In this document: positions 45,959 through 58,947 of the stretch, in pieces
Layout: each line of letters starts with the position of its first letter
Position numbering within the stretch: the first letter of the stretch is position 1
Assembly (NCBI GenBank): GCA_034509755.1
Contig: CM067557.1
Location: 36,080,001-36,144,000 of the forward strand
DNA from: Anisodus tanguticus
Taxonomy: Eukaryota; Streptophyta; Magnoliopsida; Solanales; Solanaceae
Reading direction: 5' to 3'
Length of the DNA stretch: 64,000 bases
The notes under the pieces: generated by a model
What the model saw: the letters and a program-made list of their open reading frames with translations, nothing else
Database searches by the model: none
Told to the model about the DNA's origin: nothing
Position numbers and translations under genes: made by a program

Positions 45959-48409
45959 TGTCACAACCCGACCCGACGGGCCGCGACTTAACTGCCCTAA
46001 TGACATCATTATACCAACCTGTCACACATAATCCAACTAACCCTTAATGAGTCTGAAATCCGACAGCATAACGTCGCAATAACAACATATGCCAGGGTAG
46101 GCAAGCCGACAATGCTGCCTTTACCCCCAATTGCACCTGTCTCCTGAGGAGTCACAACTAGCCAACACAGATAACCAGACAAGCCGACAAGGCTGCCAAC
46201 AGATACTGACGTATATATATGGAAACACCCCAACACAGAATACAATGGCATGACTGGACGAAACAGAGTCATAACCCTTACATAAGTACAACCCACCACT
46301 GTCTACAGACCTCTATAAGAAGAATAACGACATATGACGGGACAGGGCCCCGTCGTGCCCCTAAATACGAACATATGTCTAAAAGAGATTCGGTACCAAA
46401 ATGACAAAGCCCTAGATCAAAGGAGCTTTTCAACCTGCTGAGTAGGAACCTAGGCCTGAGGTTCACCAAACATAAAACATGTACCTGCGGGCATGAAACG
46501 CAGCCCCCCGAGGAAAGGGGGGTCAGTACGAAATAATGTACTGAGTATGTAAAACATGAAGCTGTAAAAGAGATCATAATTAGCCAACAGAAACAGAAGA
46601 TCAGTATAAAAATCAGGATCCAAATCCAACTGTGCCATAAACCATAAAAGTTAGTTGTGCCTTATAAAAATGAGAGTCAAGGCAAGAAAATATGAATGTC
46701 TATCCATATACATATATATACCTGTGACGTAACCCGGCCCACTAATGCGGGACTCGGTGGAATCATATCATAACCCGGCCCATGCTGGGACTCGGTACAG
46801 TCATATCTCATCTATGGATCCATCCTACGTAACCCGGCCCTCTAGTGAGGGTCTCGGTGAACAATGCAAGGCTGTGCACGAGTCGTAACCCGGCCCGGGT
46901 CTCGGTGAGGTGATGTAGTAACACTTAGCACAAGTAGATATCATGGGTAACCATATGTAAGTAAAAATTATCATTTGACTCTCCATCAAATCATTGTAAT
47001 AAGTCATAATAAACTCTTTGTTGATAAATCATAGGCACTTCTCATAACAATCCTCATTAGGAATAAAACTGTATAAGAATTAAGTACGTCCGCCGTACTT
47101 TCATTAAATCATGCCAAAAAGAAAGAAGTAAGAGTTTCACATACCTCTTAGACGAACTAATCAACTCAATATTAGAGTATGCCTCGTTTTAGAACTTCAA
47201 CCTTGTCGTCGAATTTATCTAAGTTCTGTGGGTCCTTGTAAGATCTATGAATGATTATCTACATCATACGGACGAATTTCATCACAATCGAATCAACACA
47301 TTAAAACAGATTCTTAGGGACATTCTAACAAACACCTCGAACGCGTGGAACCTATATTCCTTTTAATCGAAATCTATGTAAGTAGTGAAACATCCAACTC
47401 TCTTAATCCTCCTCCTTATACTACTAAAATCTCCAAAACAGTACCACAATTTCACATGCAAGCCCAGTAACTCCCAATTACAGCCGTCCTAATGATACCC
47501 AACCCAAATTCGCATTTTCGACAATCGTCTTTAGAACTAATAGCAAGAAATGACTTCAGAAAATTGTACATACTATTAAGCACAAGGAAGGTTACCTCAT
47601 TAAACACATCGACGAGAATCGTTGGGAAATCCTTTTGCCCGATACAGCTTCCGACAACCAGAAACAGACCCCAACATCGATTCGCGCCAGAATCCTTTCG
47701 CATTCAAGGTTTCTTGTTTAGCTTCTGAGTTTCTAAGCTCGTTCTTGGCTTCGATTCTACTGGAATCAAAGCCCAGAACACCACGAATTCTCCCTTGTTT
47801 TGGTTATATGGAAGCTCCCGAAAATCCCCCAATTTTTGGTCGAAATTTCAGAAAACCATCAACTGAGCTTACTCTTGTTGCTAGAAATGAATTTGGTGAA
47901 GGAGTTTGGTAGAGATGAAGAGAGCACATTGAAGGATTGATGGTGGAAGAGATGGAGTTGAAGAATTTGAAAAATTGTTTGGAGAAGAAGCCCTTATGGG
48001 CGCTAATATCGTCGACCGGTCGATTTGGGGCTTGGTCACCCCCAAATCGTTTATAAAATCCCACTTACCAACTCCCACTATAAATTGTCCCCTCCCTAAT
48101 TAATTAATTATACACACAATTAAATTTCCGGTCTCCAATTATTTAAGTCCCGACGATTACTAAAATCCTCTTATGTCAATATCATAATTCCCGTAATAAA
48201 AATACCCGTCTATACTCTCTTCGGGGACACACAATTATTATTCAACTCCGTCGTCACTCCTACTAAATCCCAAAATTATTTTGGGATCACGCCCTTTTAT
48301 ATACTAATCCTCTTATTAATATACACAAGTACAACGAAATTTTCCTGGGTCCGGGTCTACTCACCTACGTTACGAGTTCAACCGTTACCCGAAAATACGG
48401 GGCGTTACA
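45959..48409 (-). repeat. Gypsy LTR, right copy (5' LTR in element sense)
   Basis: It is 2451 bp and collinear with 38690-41138, ending CGGGGCGTTACA. Ten to twenty differences are evident in the first 250 bp and fewer elsewhere, so the insertion is recent relative to the other elements here. Confidence 0.93.
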
Positions 48410-48678
48410 GGAACCATTAAAAGTTTTCCCAAACCTATCCTCAACCGGTGAAGATCTTTAAAGGTTTTGGAAACTTAACATTTACCCACATTGCTGATAG
48501 CACTTATAGTCTATCACGGGAGCGGCTTTGGATTTGGTGTTTCTTTACATAAATCACTATCCGAAGTGCTCATATTTCCACCGAAGCGCTCAACTGAACC
48601 TTTACTGCTTAGTTTTCCAATTGAACCTAATTCCTGGGATCTCTAGTCAGTAAGGTTGGGTTACCACCGTATTGGTCC

Positions 48679-50343
48679 TTATACCTTGTGGTTTAAGCCC
48701 ATTCCCCTAGACAGGCACAACATCTGATCTTTGGGTAAGCCCTTTGTCAGTGGGTCCGCTATGTTATCGTTTGACTTTATGTAATCAATGGATATTATAC
48801 CTGTGGTGATCAGCTGCCTAACGGTCTTATGTCTCCGTCGAATATGACGAGACTTGTCATTGTACATAGAAATTTGTGCCCTTCTTAGAGCCGACTGACT
48901 GTCGCAGTGGATCATTACAGAAGGTACGAGTTTGTCCCAACAAGGAACATCCTCTAAGAAGTCGTGAAGCCACTCAGCTTCTTTTCCTACTTTGTCTAAA
49001 GCGATAAACTCTGATTCCATCGTGGATCGAGCGATGCAAGTTTTCTTAGAGGATTTTCAAGACACAGCCCCACCACCAATTGTAAATACATACCCATTGA
49101 TGGACTTGGTGTTCTCTATATCAGATATCCAGTTTGCATCACTGTAGCCCTCTAGTACAGCTGGATACCTCGAATAATGCAACCCGTAAGTCAGTGTGTA
49201 TTTCAGGTATCATAGTACCTGATTCAACGCCTTCCAATGATCATTACTCGGATTACGGGTAAACCTAGCCAACTTTTTGACTGCATAAGCAATATCAGGT
49301 CGGGTGCAGTTTGTTATATACATCAAACTACCGATCACTTGTGCATATTGCTCCTGGTATACAGGTGCACCAAGATTTTTATCAAGCTTTTAATCTCTAT
49401 CAATTAGTGACTTCATATGCGAACTGTCAAACATCTCGAACTTTCTGAACACATCCTCGATGTAGTGAGACTGAGATAAGACCAGTCTGTCAGACGTCTT
49501 AAAGATTTTTATCCCTAAGATGACATCTGTGATACCCATATCCTTCATGTTGAAGCATTGTTTAAACATGTTCTTAGTCTCTAGAATCAAGCTAGGACTG
49601 CTCCATGTGATCAACATGTCTTCTACGTACAGGAATATCATGACGAACGAGTCAGAGTTACCTTTCATGTAGACACATTTGTCACACTCATTAATGGCGA
49701 AACCCTTCGATAGTAGAGTACTATCAAATTTTTTGTGCCATTGCTTCGGAGCTTGTTTCAGCCCGTACAGAGATTTGACAAGCCGACAGACTTTCCTGCC
49801 TTGGAACTACATACCCCCCGGGTTGTTCCATATAAATTTGTTCTTCCAAATCACCATTTAGGAAGGTTGTCTTGACATCCATTTGATGTATCTCAAGGTC
49901 ACGCAACGATGTGATCGCAATGAATACTCGTATGGACGTTATCCTAGACACCGGGGAGTACGTGTCAAAATAGTCAAGGCCTTGTTTCTACCGATAGCCC
50001 TTGACTACCAACCTGGCCTTGTACTTATCTATAGACCCATCTGCTTTATACTTTCATTTGAGTATCCATTTACAACCCAAATTCTCGGAGGAAGATAAGT
50101 ATGGTTATGCAGAATGGAGTCTATTTCACTCTCAATAGCTTATTTCCATAGCGGTGCATCTGGAGTTGACAATGCTTCAGCAATTATCCTTGGTTCATCA
50201 TTAACCATATAAGCTACAAAGTCATGATCGAAGAATTTATCCTTCCTGGCCCTTTTACTTCGTCTTGGTTCCATCTCTGTAGTCTCCAAGTTCTGAGAAT
50301 CTGGAATACTAGATTCCGGATATTCAGCCACTTCGAGGTCCAC
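48679..50343 (-). pseudogene. Copia reverse transcriptase and RNase H, broken
   Basis: RT remains include LEIHQMDVKTTFLNGDLEEQ, IYMEQPGGYV, and FLYVEDMLI, where the catalytic YVDD has become YVED. RNase H has MESEFIALDKVGKEAEWLHD, HCDSQSALRRAQ and NDNIADPLTKGLPKDQM. Stops and frameshifts separate the pieces (49020, 49390, 49724, 50140). The upstream half of pol is absent. Confidence 0.9.
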
Positions 50344-50657
50344 TAGATCTGAACCATCTAGATCCGTCAGTCAAGAGGCTCTCCCTCGAATGGATTCAAC
50401 GTGCCCATTTTATAGGACGAATTTAGGGTTTTTTAGGCGGGATTTTGGTTTCATATTTGAAAACGGTCAAAAAAATCCTTCAAAATTTCGGATGGGTCAC
50501 ACCAATAGGATGAACCAAATAAGTTCTGTATCATGAACTTTGTACTGCGCATATTACTTAGAAGGGCTCTAGAAAGGCATATAGGAAGGATTGGAGAAAT
50601 CCGGAATGAAGAAATCGAATATGAAATGGAATTGGACTTTAGGGTTATTGGAAATAA

Positions 50658-51419
50658 TAGGGGTGAGTGGGTCCGGATACCCTAACTTTTTTGAACTACC
50701 CGTACCCTACCCAATAAAAGATCGATTCCTAAATTTACTACCCGGAACCTACCCGTAGCGATCATTACCCGGAACCTATTCGGACCCTACGATTCCGGGT
50801 ACCCTGAATCAGTGTTTCTTTGTGCAAAATAATGCCTTCGTATAACAACTTTGATTTAGGAATAAACTCGCCTGCTTATCCTCTGAAAGCCAGTGCCACA
50901 AAACCCATAAAGAATCCTTTCGGAGCAAATATCCCAAGAATGTTTCAAAGATTTGTTTTGGTTTTCGTTTCAACTTTCTTTTTCAATAACTTAAAGGAGT
51001 ACATAGTTTAAAAAATTCAGTTTTTCAGTTTTCTACCGCTTTTGTCTTTTTCTCTGCTTATGATTGTCACTTTGTATTATTTGATTTATTTCTTGATGGT
51101 GAAAGTGATTGTTCTGCATTTGGTTTTTTCCCCCTTAATTGTGTACTTTAGTATGGAATTTTTTTTCTTTTTTTATTAACTAAAAATAAATGGAATTAAA
51201 AAAGTAAAAATATTTAATATTTCATAGGTTTCGGGTATCGGTTCCGGGTCCGGGTACCCTGTCTCTATTTGTCGGAATCGGAACCGGACCCGACATTGAT
51301 CGGTTCCTAATTTTACTATCCGGAACCTACCCGTTATAATAATATATCTATCCGAAACCTACTCGTTAGTGTCGGTTCCGGTCGGGTATCTGGGTACCCT
51401 ATACATGTGCTCACCCCTA
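50658..51419. mobile_element. hAT-type MITE, 762 bp
   Basis: Exact 8-bp duplication GGAAATAA occurs at 50650-50657 and 51420-51427. Terminal inverted repeats are TAGGGGTGAG at both ends (inverted at the right). GGTACCC and GGTTCCGGGT-rich subterminal repeats lie 30-150 bp inside each end. No transposase is encoded; a 63-codon frame at 50820 has no domain. Confidence 0.9.
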
Positions 51420-51427
51420 GGAAATAA

Positions 51428-52415
51428 TAAGGGAGTGGGGCCGAGTGGGGTTGGGTTGCGGGTGAGTTGTGGATTGGGATGGGCATCTTGGGGTGGACGG
51501 TGGGGTGTGTTTGGTTTTTGGGTTTAGTTTGGTTAAGGGAAATAAGGGTTTGGATGAAAATGGGTTTGGGGAGATAATGGGTTGGTCGACGATGGGGTTT
51601 GGGCTTGATGGGTCGTGGCAGTTGAGTTGAAATAGAGGTTGCAGATTTGGGCTCATTTTGGTGGAATATTTTGGGTGAGTGGCAAATGGGTTGTGGATTA
51701 AATTATAAAAACGGATTTATTAAAAATGCTTTGAAGAAAAAAATGTAAATTATTTCAATAAAATAATGATATGATAATAATATAGACATAGTATTTAAGG
51801 AATGCCTATTGCTTGATTTAATATAGAAATGTGATGTCGTTTGCGAAAATAAAATAACATAGACTATTAGGGTAAAATTATGATTATATTATTAAAAGTC
51901 AAATGATAGCAAAAATGCGAATAATAATAGTAGTGATGATAAATGAGAATAAATGACGATATATATATATATATATATATATATAATTGCCGGATATAGG
52001 CCCGCTGACGTGGCACTCTCCGAGGCTAGCATTAGTGTTAAGAGTCTCACATCGGATATGGAATGGGAACATGGACTTGGACAATCCTCAACTTACAAAC
52101 TAGCTTTTGGGGTTGAGTTAGGCCCAAGATCTATTCTTTACATGCTATAAAGAATTAGCATTTATCTTTTTTGTCAAATTTTTGCCTTTTTAAAATTTTA
52201 ATTACCCTTCTTAAAATCCTAATTACCTTAATAAAACAAAACATTTGGCGCCCCAACCCAACTGTTCATACAACGGGTGTTCTCCTTCCTAGAAGATGTT
52301 GTGCTCTTACTGAAAAGCTACATAACCCTCCGAAATATTGAGGTTTTATCTGACTCAGTCAAATGATAGGTTAAAGTGTGCTATTTTTAGAGGAGTTGTA
52401 TAATATTGTTGATCG
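51428..52415. other. Intergenic DNA with a (TA) run and an LTR-like remnant
   Basis: G-rich patch 51428-51670, (TA)n at about 51959-51984, and from 52040 TGTTAAGAGTCTCACATCGG with TTTTGGGGTTGAGTTAGGCC. The last two strings recur in many plant LTR remnants; element type is not resolved. Confidence 0.5.
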
Positions 52416-52420
52416 GGTAT

Positions 52421-53352
52421 TGTTGGAAATTTTACTAATGTGGGATTGAATTTATCACATCTTTAATGACTTAAACACGTGGGCCCCGCATGTCAGAAAT
52501 ATTATTTCTTCGCACATGCCTAATCTACTAAGTGAGTAGATGATGTTAGTACCAAGTATCGTCAAATTTCATTGAGAAATGAAAGAGATATTGATACACA
52601 AAGTAAGGTGTTTGAGACCTAAAAAGATGGAGTGTTTTTGGCCAAAATTGACAAATCTCCCTCATTGGTAAAAGAATGAGAGTTTATGCTAGATATAAAC
52701 CCTAAGTTTGAGTAAGGGTTCAGGTCTCCAAGGGATAACCCATGTGTTTAGAAGGGAGAGGACCTAGGTGAGCTTGGGTTCGAGGCTAAGCCCCACACGC
52801 GCGCCCGTCCGGTCCGGTCTGTTGGGCTCTTTCTTTTTGGTCCGTGAAGTTTAATGATTCTTGAAGACACCAACAGTCATGACTGTTCAAAAGAACAGAT
52901 ACCAACATACATGACTATTTGCCTTTCTATGACTGTTTGTCTTCATTTTCCACACTTATAAATTGAATGTTTCTTTTCAATTCTTAAGGACGTATGAGAG
53001 AAAAAGAGCACGAAACAGGTAATATAGAACACAACAAATTACTCAAAATTTTCCTTTATGTTCTGTTCGACACACAGAAGCAGAAAATGAGAAGTCTCTT
53101 CTAATTTGTTCCAGAAACAAAAAGCAGAAGTCCTTCTTCAGCAATTTGTTCTTATTTATTTTCTTCGCTAGAATCAACTGTATTTGCTTTGTACAGTTGA
53201 TTAGTTGTTGTTTTATCTTGTGAGACTATTGTCCAATACCGTAAAAACATTTATATGGGGTAATTTTGTCTTAAAGACAGAGAGTCATCTCTCGACTCAA
53301 CGTTCTCTTTGTTTAACCTTTCGAATACACTTTACCCCATTTTTTACCTACA
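52421..53352 (+). mobile_element. Solo LTR of a copia element
   Basis: It starts TGTTGGAAATTTTACTAATG and ends TTACCTACA, 932 bp. It is flanked by GGTAT (52416-52420) and GGTTT (53353-53357), a duplication with one change. It is related to the minus-strand LTR at 37466 and opposite in orientation. No internal region follows. Confidence 0.75.
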
Positions 53353-53750
53353 GGTTTTAGTTCAAAAATGACATAAAAAGTTGACTTTTCCTACAAAAAC
53401 ATCATAAGTTTCAGCATACCAATTGATCAATCTATTCAGGGTAGATTAAATTAGTGTTATAAGAATTTATAAGAGGTTACATATGAGTATGATATGACCA
53501 CTTAGCCTATCATATTCATAAGCGTAGTATTGCTTTATAGTCCCTTGTAGTTTGATTTCTATGATTGTGTGTCATTTAGTGTACTTTGTTTAGTTTATTT
53601 ACCTGTGCTAGTCACTGCTTACTTTTTCAGAATGCCCTATCATGACTTATTCGCTTTTGATATCAGCATTTTCATACTGCTTTACATTTTTTTGACTGAG
53701 CCTGACCGTTTCTCTTACTTTGCTCTTGCTTTGCTTTTGCTTATGCTTTG

Positions 53751-53876
53751 TCTTGAGCCGAGGGTCTTTCGAAAACAGCCGCTCTACCTACCAAGGTAAA
53801 GGTAAGATCTGCGTACACTCTACCCTCCCTAAACCACACATTATGGGATTTCACTGGATATGTTGTTGTTCGAGTA
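53751..53876 (+). mobile_element. SINE remnant with TTG tail
   Basis: GCCGAGGGTCTTTCGAAAAC, GGTAAGATCTGCGTACACTC and the ending GGATATGTTGTTGTT match a widespread plant SINE 3' part as I remember it. The 5' promoter boxes are not clear. Confidence 0.65.
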
Positions 53877-54119
53877 TATAAGTGATTATATTTTAGTTAT
53901 GTATGTATCAATTTAGCTCGCTCGGCTTCTACAATAGAATTACCAATATGATGTCAGAGGGGAGCATTATTGTGCATTGACCCTCTTTGAGTGAGTCACT
54001 CATAGTTCGATATTCCAGCATGCACTAGATATCATTGTCTATCAGACCTTTATACTTATGAAATTATAGGCGAACTTTAGGCAGTTTACAAGATTTGAAG
54101 CATTGAACGAGTCATTCGT

Positions 54120-54465
54120 ATAGAGCCTAGATTGTTACCAGAACATGTATGAATCCCATCAAAATGCATAAGAATTTACAATTCCTCATCTAAATAATCC
54201 TGAGAATGATAGTACATGTTCTTCTGATGTGATGCCACAATTGAACAATTTATACAATAATAATGGTAATGTATTCCAAAGTCCGATGACGAGGATGAAT
54301 TTTGTAAATCCTAATGTTTTTTGGAATCGTTTGAATGAAGACCATTTAATTCATTCCGAGCGCTTTTATACTATCTCATTATTCCTCTTATTCTGCAGAT
54401 CATCTTTACGAGTGTTGGTAATCCTTATGCCCTTGGACAGAAGCCACTGCCATTTCCATGTGTAA
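54120..54465 (+). other. Unrecognised coding-like fragment
   Basis: The frame from 54229 reads MMPQLNNLYNNNGNVFQSPM followed by TRMNFVNPNVFWNRLNEDHL. It can be extended upstream as FTIPHLNNPENDSTCSSDV until a stop near 54170. It is Asn-rich; I cannot assign a family. It may be a TE remnant or an exon scrap. From 54462 TGTAACGACTGGAAAAG resembles a gypsy LTR start, so this is a TE-dense patch. Confidence 0.3.
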
Positions 54466-54857
54466 CGACTGGAAAAGTCATTTAGCTTGTTTTACCTTGA
54501 AATCCTTAAATTACCCTCTCTGAGCCTTTATTTTCTTGTTTGTGACTTACGAGGATGGGTGACACGGTTCTCGAGGTGGTCGGGTAGGTTTCTGACACAC
54601 TTCAGTAGGTTTGAGAAACTCCAAGTTACGAGACTGGAGAAGTTTGACTTATAGTTGACTTTTTAGTAAACGTGCTCCGTTCGTAGTTTCGTCAGTTCCA
54701 TTAGCTCCGAAACGACGTAGTTTCGTCAGTTCCATTAAGAATCTTGAGGTTTGGTACATGTAAAAATGTTGGACTCTATATTTCAGGCCATTGCTCTCGT
54801 CAAGTTCCACTTTTACTGGATGAGCAGAATGTGGGACTTTATATTTTAGGTTATTGT

Positions 54858-56157
54858 TGACGTATTTCTAGATGTTACACAAGTGTACGTATCACAATTT
54901 GTAATAATTTCGGTAAGACTGAGTATCGTCCACAGAGACTGATTTATCAAGTATCAATTAACTAATATTTGGTTTCTATTTGGCCAACGAATATAAGTGG
55001 TGATTTCTAAACTAACGAATTTGACAACTAAAATAAATTGTACAAATGAAGTAGTAATGAAAACACACGAAGTTTAATTCAGTAATTAAAGAAATTAGGG
55101 TTTCCAATCTCATCAACAATCCACTCTATCATTCATTAATGCAAGACTATCGATTCTTCTTCTTGGTAAGATAGCAGGTTAACTGAGATATTCTATATTC
55201 CGGTTATGACATATAAAAACTCAACCTAAATGAGAATTTTCTATATTTTTATGATAAATTCGATCACATAGGAGGATTAAGATCAATAACCTAAAAATCT
55301 ACACAGGCAATCGTGAAACTCTCGTTCAAGATTAAACCTACGTCAAACCAACTCTAGCATATTCAAATCTCCCTTTTCAGATCTCGATTTGAAATCATAT
55401 AGGTAATGAAAACTAAAGGCCAATTAATTCTCATTCAATAAACACAAGTTGAAGAGATCTTAATAGAAGAAGAAGAACATTAGCAATGCATTAAATCATA
55501 ATAGAGTTTCAAGTGACTCAACGAAAAACCCTAATAAAAATAATTAGCTCATACACATGCTAAGAAAACCAATTAACTTAATATCCAACATGAACTGGAT
55601 TAAAGTAAAGAAAAGGTAAAGAACTTGAATAATAGATGTCTCTAATGGCTTCTTGTTCTCTTTTTTTTTTGCCTCCAAAGTGTTATTCTTTTCAAAAAAA
55701 CATTTCCCCCAATATATATCACGAAAACCCCCCAGAATTGACCTTTATGCCCTTGTTAAATTTAGGTTTTTCACTGCCTTGACGTCGGCAGCGCCGCGGC
55801 TCAGCTATTAGAGCGTTGTGACGCTAATTCACTTCTAAAAATCGCTCACTTTCTACCAGTGGGGCGCCGCAGCTCCATGATGTGTTGCATCGCGGCTCTT
55901 CAGCGTTCTTCATCCGGAATATTTTCTAGACTGCTTTCCAAGCTTCTCAGGGCTTCTTTGACTCATTTCTTATGACCATGTATACATTTTTGTCCTTAAT
56001 AGCCGCTTATTTCCTTTTGGATTCGCCTTATTCCTTTCTGAATCACTTAAAGCCTGAAAACACAAAACAACACCCATAATACTGCACAAAATAACTAAAA
56101 GACAAACAAAAGACTCCCTAAAACACACTCTAAAATAGTACTAAAATCTACCTAACA
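54858..56157 (-). repeat. Athila-like LTR (3' LTR in element sense)
   Basis: 1300 bp, collinear with 60310-61643 with a roughly 5-8% difference by eye and small indels. A GC-rich block lies at about 55780-55920. Confidence 0.88.
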
Positions 56158-56172
56158 AACACCCCAAACTTA

Positions 56173-57970
56173 CACTTTACTCGTCCTCGAGTAAAGACCT
56201 CTAGACACCTTAAAAAGAAAAACACACAGACTCTAGATTGAATCATGTCAACAACAATATATCATGCCTCGAAAATCATGAAATCTTCCGAAACATTCTA
56301 GCCACTAATTTGCGATCTAGAATTTCAAGTCGGATAATCCTCAAATTTGCTTAAAGTTATTAATGCATATGACCACTCAACCATGATTATTAACTTAAAC
56401 AAGTATTCAATATTAGTTCATGCACAACTAATTCTCACCAATAGTCCATCATGTCCAAGTTCTATAGGCTTGCTAGCTTGCTATTCTCCACTAATTTAGA
56501 CAACACATGCTCAAGAATCAATAGGACTTTTATAGGTTATGACAATATGCTTAGGCACGGGTAGATGAAATGTCATTTAGGCTCAAAGTTACCATACGCA
56601 TAGAAACCAATCAACCCAACTCTATATTCACGTTATAAACCAAAAGCAATCCCCAATTTTTCTTTACCCAATTTTTCTTTTCTTTTCGAATTATACCCCC
56701 AAACTTGTTTTTCAATGTATGTGCAAGGGAAGTGTAGTGTATTCATTTTTTTTCTTTGCTCTTCTTTGATAGCACTCAATTTAAAATACCAATTACAAAG
56801 TGCCAATCCCCCAATCATATACTTATATGCTCATGGAATTCAAGGGAAGAAAAATATATGTAAAGGATTTCAAGTAGGCTCATAATAGGTGTCAATCAAA
56901 GAAGGGTTACTTAAGGCTCAAAAGGGTAACTAGGGATTACATTAGTCAAGGTTGGCTTGAAAGGTTCAATCGTTCCAAAGATGGCCTAAATCATCTTCCT
57001 AAGCATGCATCATCTATGATTTCGTCTCAAATAGCAAGCAAGCAAGTTCTAGGACTTTCCACCATCTTTTCTCAAACCAAAATTCAATCATGCAAAAAAC
57101 AATATTCAAGTACAAGAAATTCACCAATCATGATCAAGTTTTCATACTTATTAATAATTGAAAACAACTCAGGACCTATCCAACTTAAGCACACAGATTT
57201 ATGCATTTCATGGCTATCAATTTCATTCAACTCTATCACATGTGTTCACTCAATCTCGTGGGATATTATTATTAACTTGATTCAGTGACACAAGACACTC
57301 AAACACTGACACTAAAACAAAACACTAACAATAAACAAACAACTGAACACAAACAATTAACACAAAACAGTAAGACTCCCACCCCCCAAACCTATTCAAC
57401 ACATTGTCCCCAATATGATAAGTAAAGCAAGAGTAAGAAGACTTGACAAAACTGCAGCTAAGCGATTCAGAATAGTGGTGGCGGCTGTAGTGGATGATAA
57501 TCAAAGTAGGGCTCATTCACGATACTTTTTCACCCCAGAGTTGGCTCACAATTCACCTAACATAAGAAAAAAAACACAGACCAAGAAACAACAAGACACT
57601 GAGATTGTTCAAAAATAACATAAAATAAAAATAAACTATTAAAATGTTGGGTTGCCTCCCAATAGCGTTGTCCTTTAACGTCATTTAGCCAGACGCAGAT
57701 TTCATCTTTATTTCAAGATCTCTTTTCTCATCACCTCCTTCATAGTTGGGTTCAACCTCATTTGCGCCTCAATTGAAGGCCTGCTCTCATCGTATTCACA
57801 TTATATTAATGCTACTTCAAGAGCATCAGTACTCTTGAAACTTTCCTCAGCAAATGCTTTGTCAATTACATCAATGGAAAAACAGTCGTCACTTGCTCTT
57901 GGATAAGTTGTTGCCCTGAATACATTGAAAGTCACTTCTTCTCCCTGGACTTGGAGTTTTAGTTCTCCCT
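56173..57970. other. 3' part of the Athila-like element, pol missing
   Basis: This is where RT, RNase H and integrase should be. No enzyme motif is present on either strand, only AT-rich sequence with short frames. Confidence 0.6.
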
Positions 57971-57971
57971 T

Positions 57972-58430
57972 CTAAACATCTATAAGTGCTTTCCCCATGG
58001 CTAAAAATGGTCTCCCAAGAATTATGGGCACATCAGCATCCTCCTCCATGTCAAGGATAATAAAATTAGCAGGAAAAATGAATTTGTCCACTTTAACTAA
58101 CACATCCTCAATAATTCCCCATGGATGCTTGATCGAGCGATCTGCTAACTGTAAGGTAACTGTTGTAGGCCTAGCTTCACCCAAATCAAGTCTACGAAAC
58201 ATAGATAAGGGCATCAGGTTGATATTTGCCCCCAAATCACACAAAGCATGCTGGCACTCAAAATTCCCGATAGTGCATGGAATAGTGAAGCTCCCTGGAT
58301 CTATCAACTTCTGGGGAAGCTTCTTTTGCAAAATGGCGGTGTACTCCTCAGTTAACACCACAGTCTCATAATCTTCTATTTTTCTCTTTTTAGAGAGAAT
58401 TTCTTTCATGAATTTGACATAACTGGGCAT
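57972..58430 (-). pseudogene. Gypsy aspartic protease domain
   Basis: A 152-codon frame. ALCDLGANINLMPLSMFRRL carries the C-D-L-G-A variant of the D-S/T-G active site, typical of Athila/Tat proteases. ILDMEEDADVPIILGRPFLA is the second conserved block. The frame has no stop inside but ends without the following RT. Confidence 0.9.
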
Positions 58431-58947
58431 TTGCTATAAGGCTTCAGCAAAGGGAATATTTATGTGCAGCTTCTTGAATATTTCCAAAAACTTGGAAAAT
58501 TATTTATCCAAAGAATTTTTTTCTAAGCCTTTGCGGGTATGAAATTCTGATTTGAGGCTCATTACTCACTGCTGGTGGTGCCTTTTCCACCAATGGGTGG
58601 TCTTCAGTAACCCCCTCCTTCTCTGATTAGATGTCTCACTCAATTTGTATGTCTTCTCCGCAGATGGTAGAGGTGCAACTGGTTCAACTTGCTTACCACT
58701 TCTCAAATTTATAGCCTGACATTGCTCCTTCGGATTTACAACAGTATTGCTAGGGAGATTCCCCTACGGTCTGTTGTTTAAAATATTTGCTAGCTGACTC
58801 ACTTGTGTTTCCAGGTTTGGGATAGAAGATCTCGTTTCAGTCATGAACTGAGTCTGGGAATTGGTGAGAGTCAATAAGGCTGCTTGCAATTCATTGGGTT
58901 CAGTTTTTGAACTTGTAGTTTAGGCAGCTGAAACGACAAAGCTTGAC

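Larger units (their letters stand above)
38690..48409 (-). mobile_element. Young non-autonomous Ty3/gypsy element (chromovirus/Tekay-like LTR type)
   Basis: Exact 5-bp duplication GGAAC is at 38685-38689 and 48410-48414. LTRs of about 2.45 kb (38690-41138 and 45959-48409) are near identical. The minus-strand polypurine tract AAGGGGGGGAGGA lies at 41139-41151, the tRNA-Met-type primer site TGGTATCAAAG at about 45943-45953. The 4.8-kb interior lacks protease, RT and integrase and keeps only a stub of gag. Tekay-type naming rests on LTR start (TGTAACGCCCCG) and tract pattern, so it is tentative. Confidence 0.93.
37466..50400 (-). mobile_element. Ty1/copia element, truncated, split by a gypsy insertion
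   Basis: Parts are the 3' LTR (37466-38322), the 3' untranslated stretch (38323-38689), then beyond the gypsy element (38690-48409) the pol 3' half (48415 to about 50400). A purine tract (TCAAGAGGGGAT on minus) abuts the LTR start TGTTGGAAATTTACTAATG. The 5' half with gag, integrase and 5' LTR is missing. Confidence 0.85.

Noticed and set aside
52421..53352. 5' LTR of the minus-strand copia element at 37466-50400
   Set aside because: It is in the opposite orientation and carries its own near-perfect duplication, so it is an independent solo LTR.
57997..58371. Plus-strand frame of 124 codons
   Set aside because: It is the antisense shadow of the protease frame at 57972-58430.
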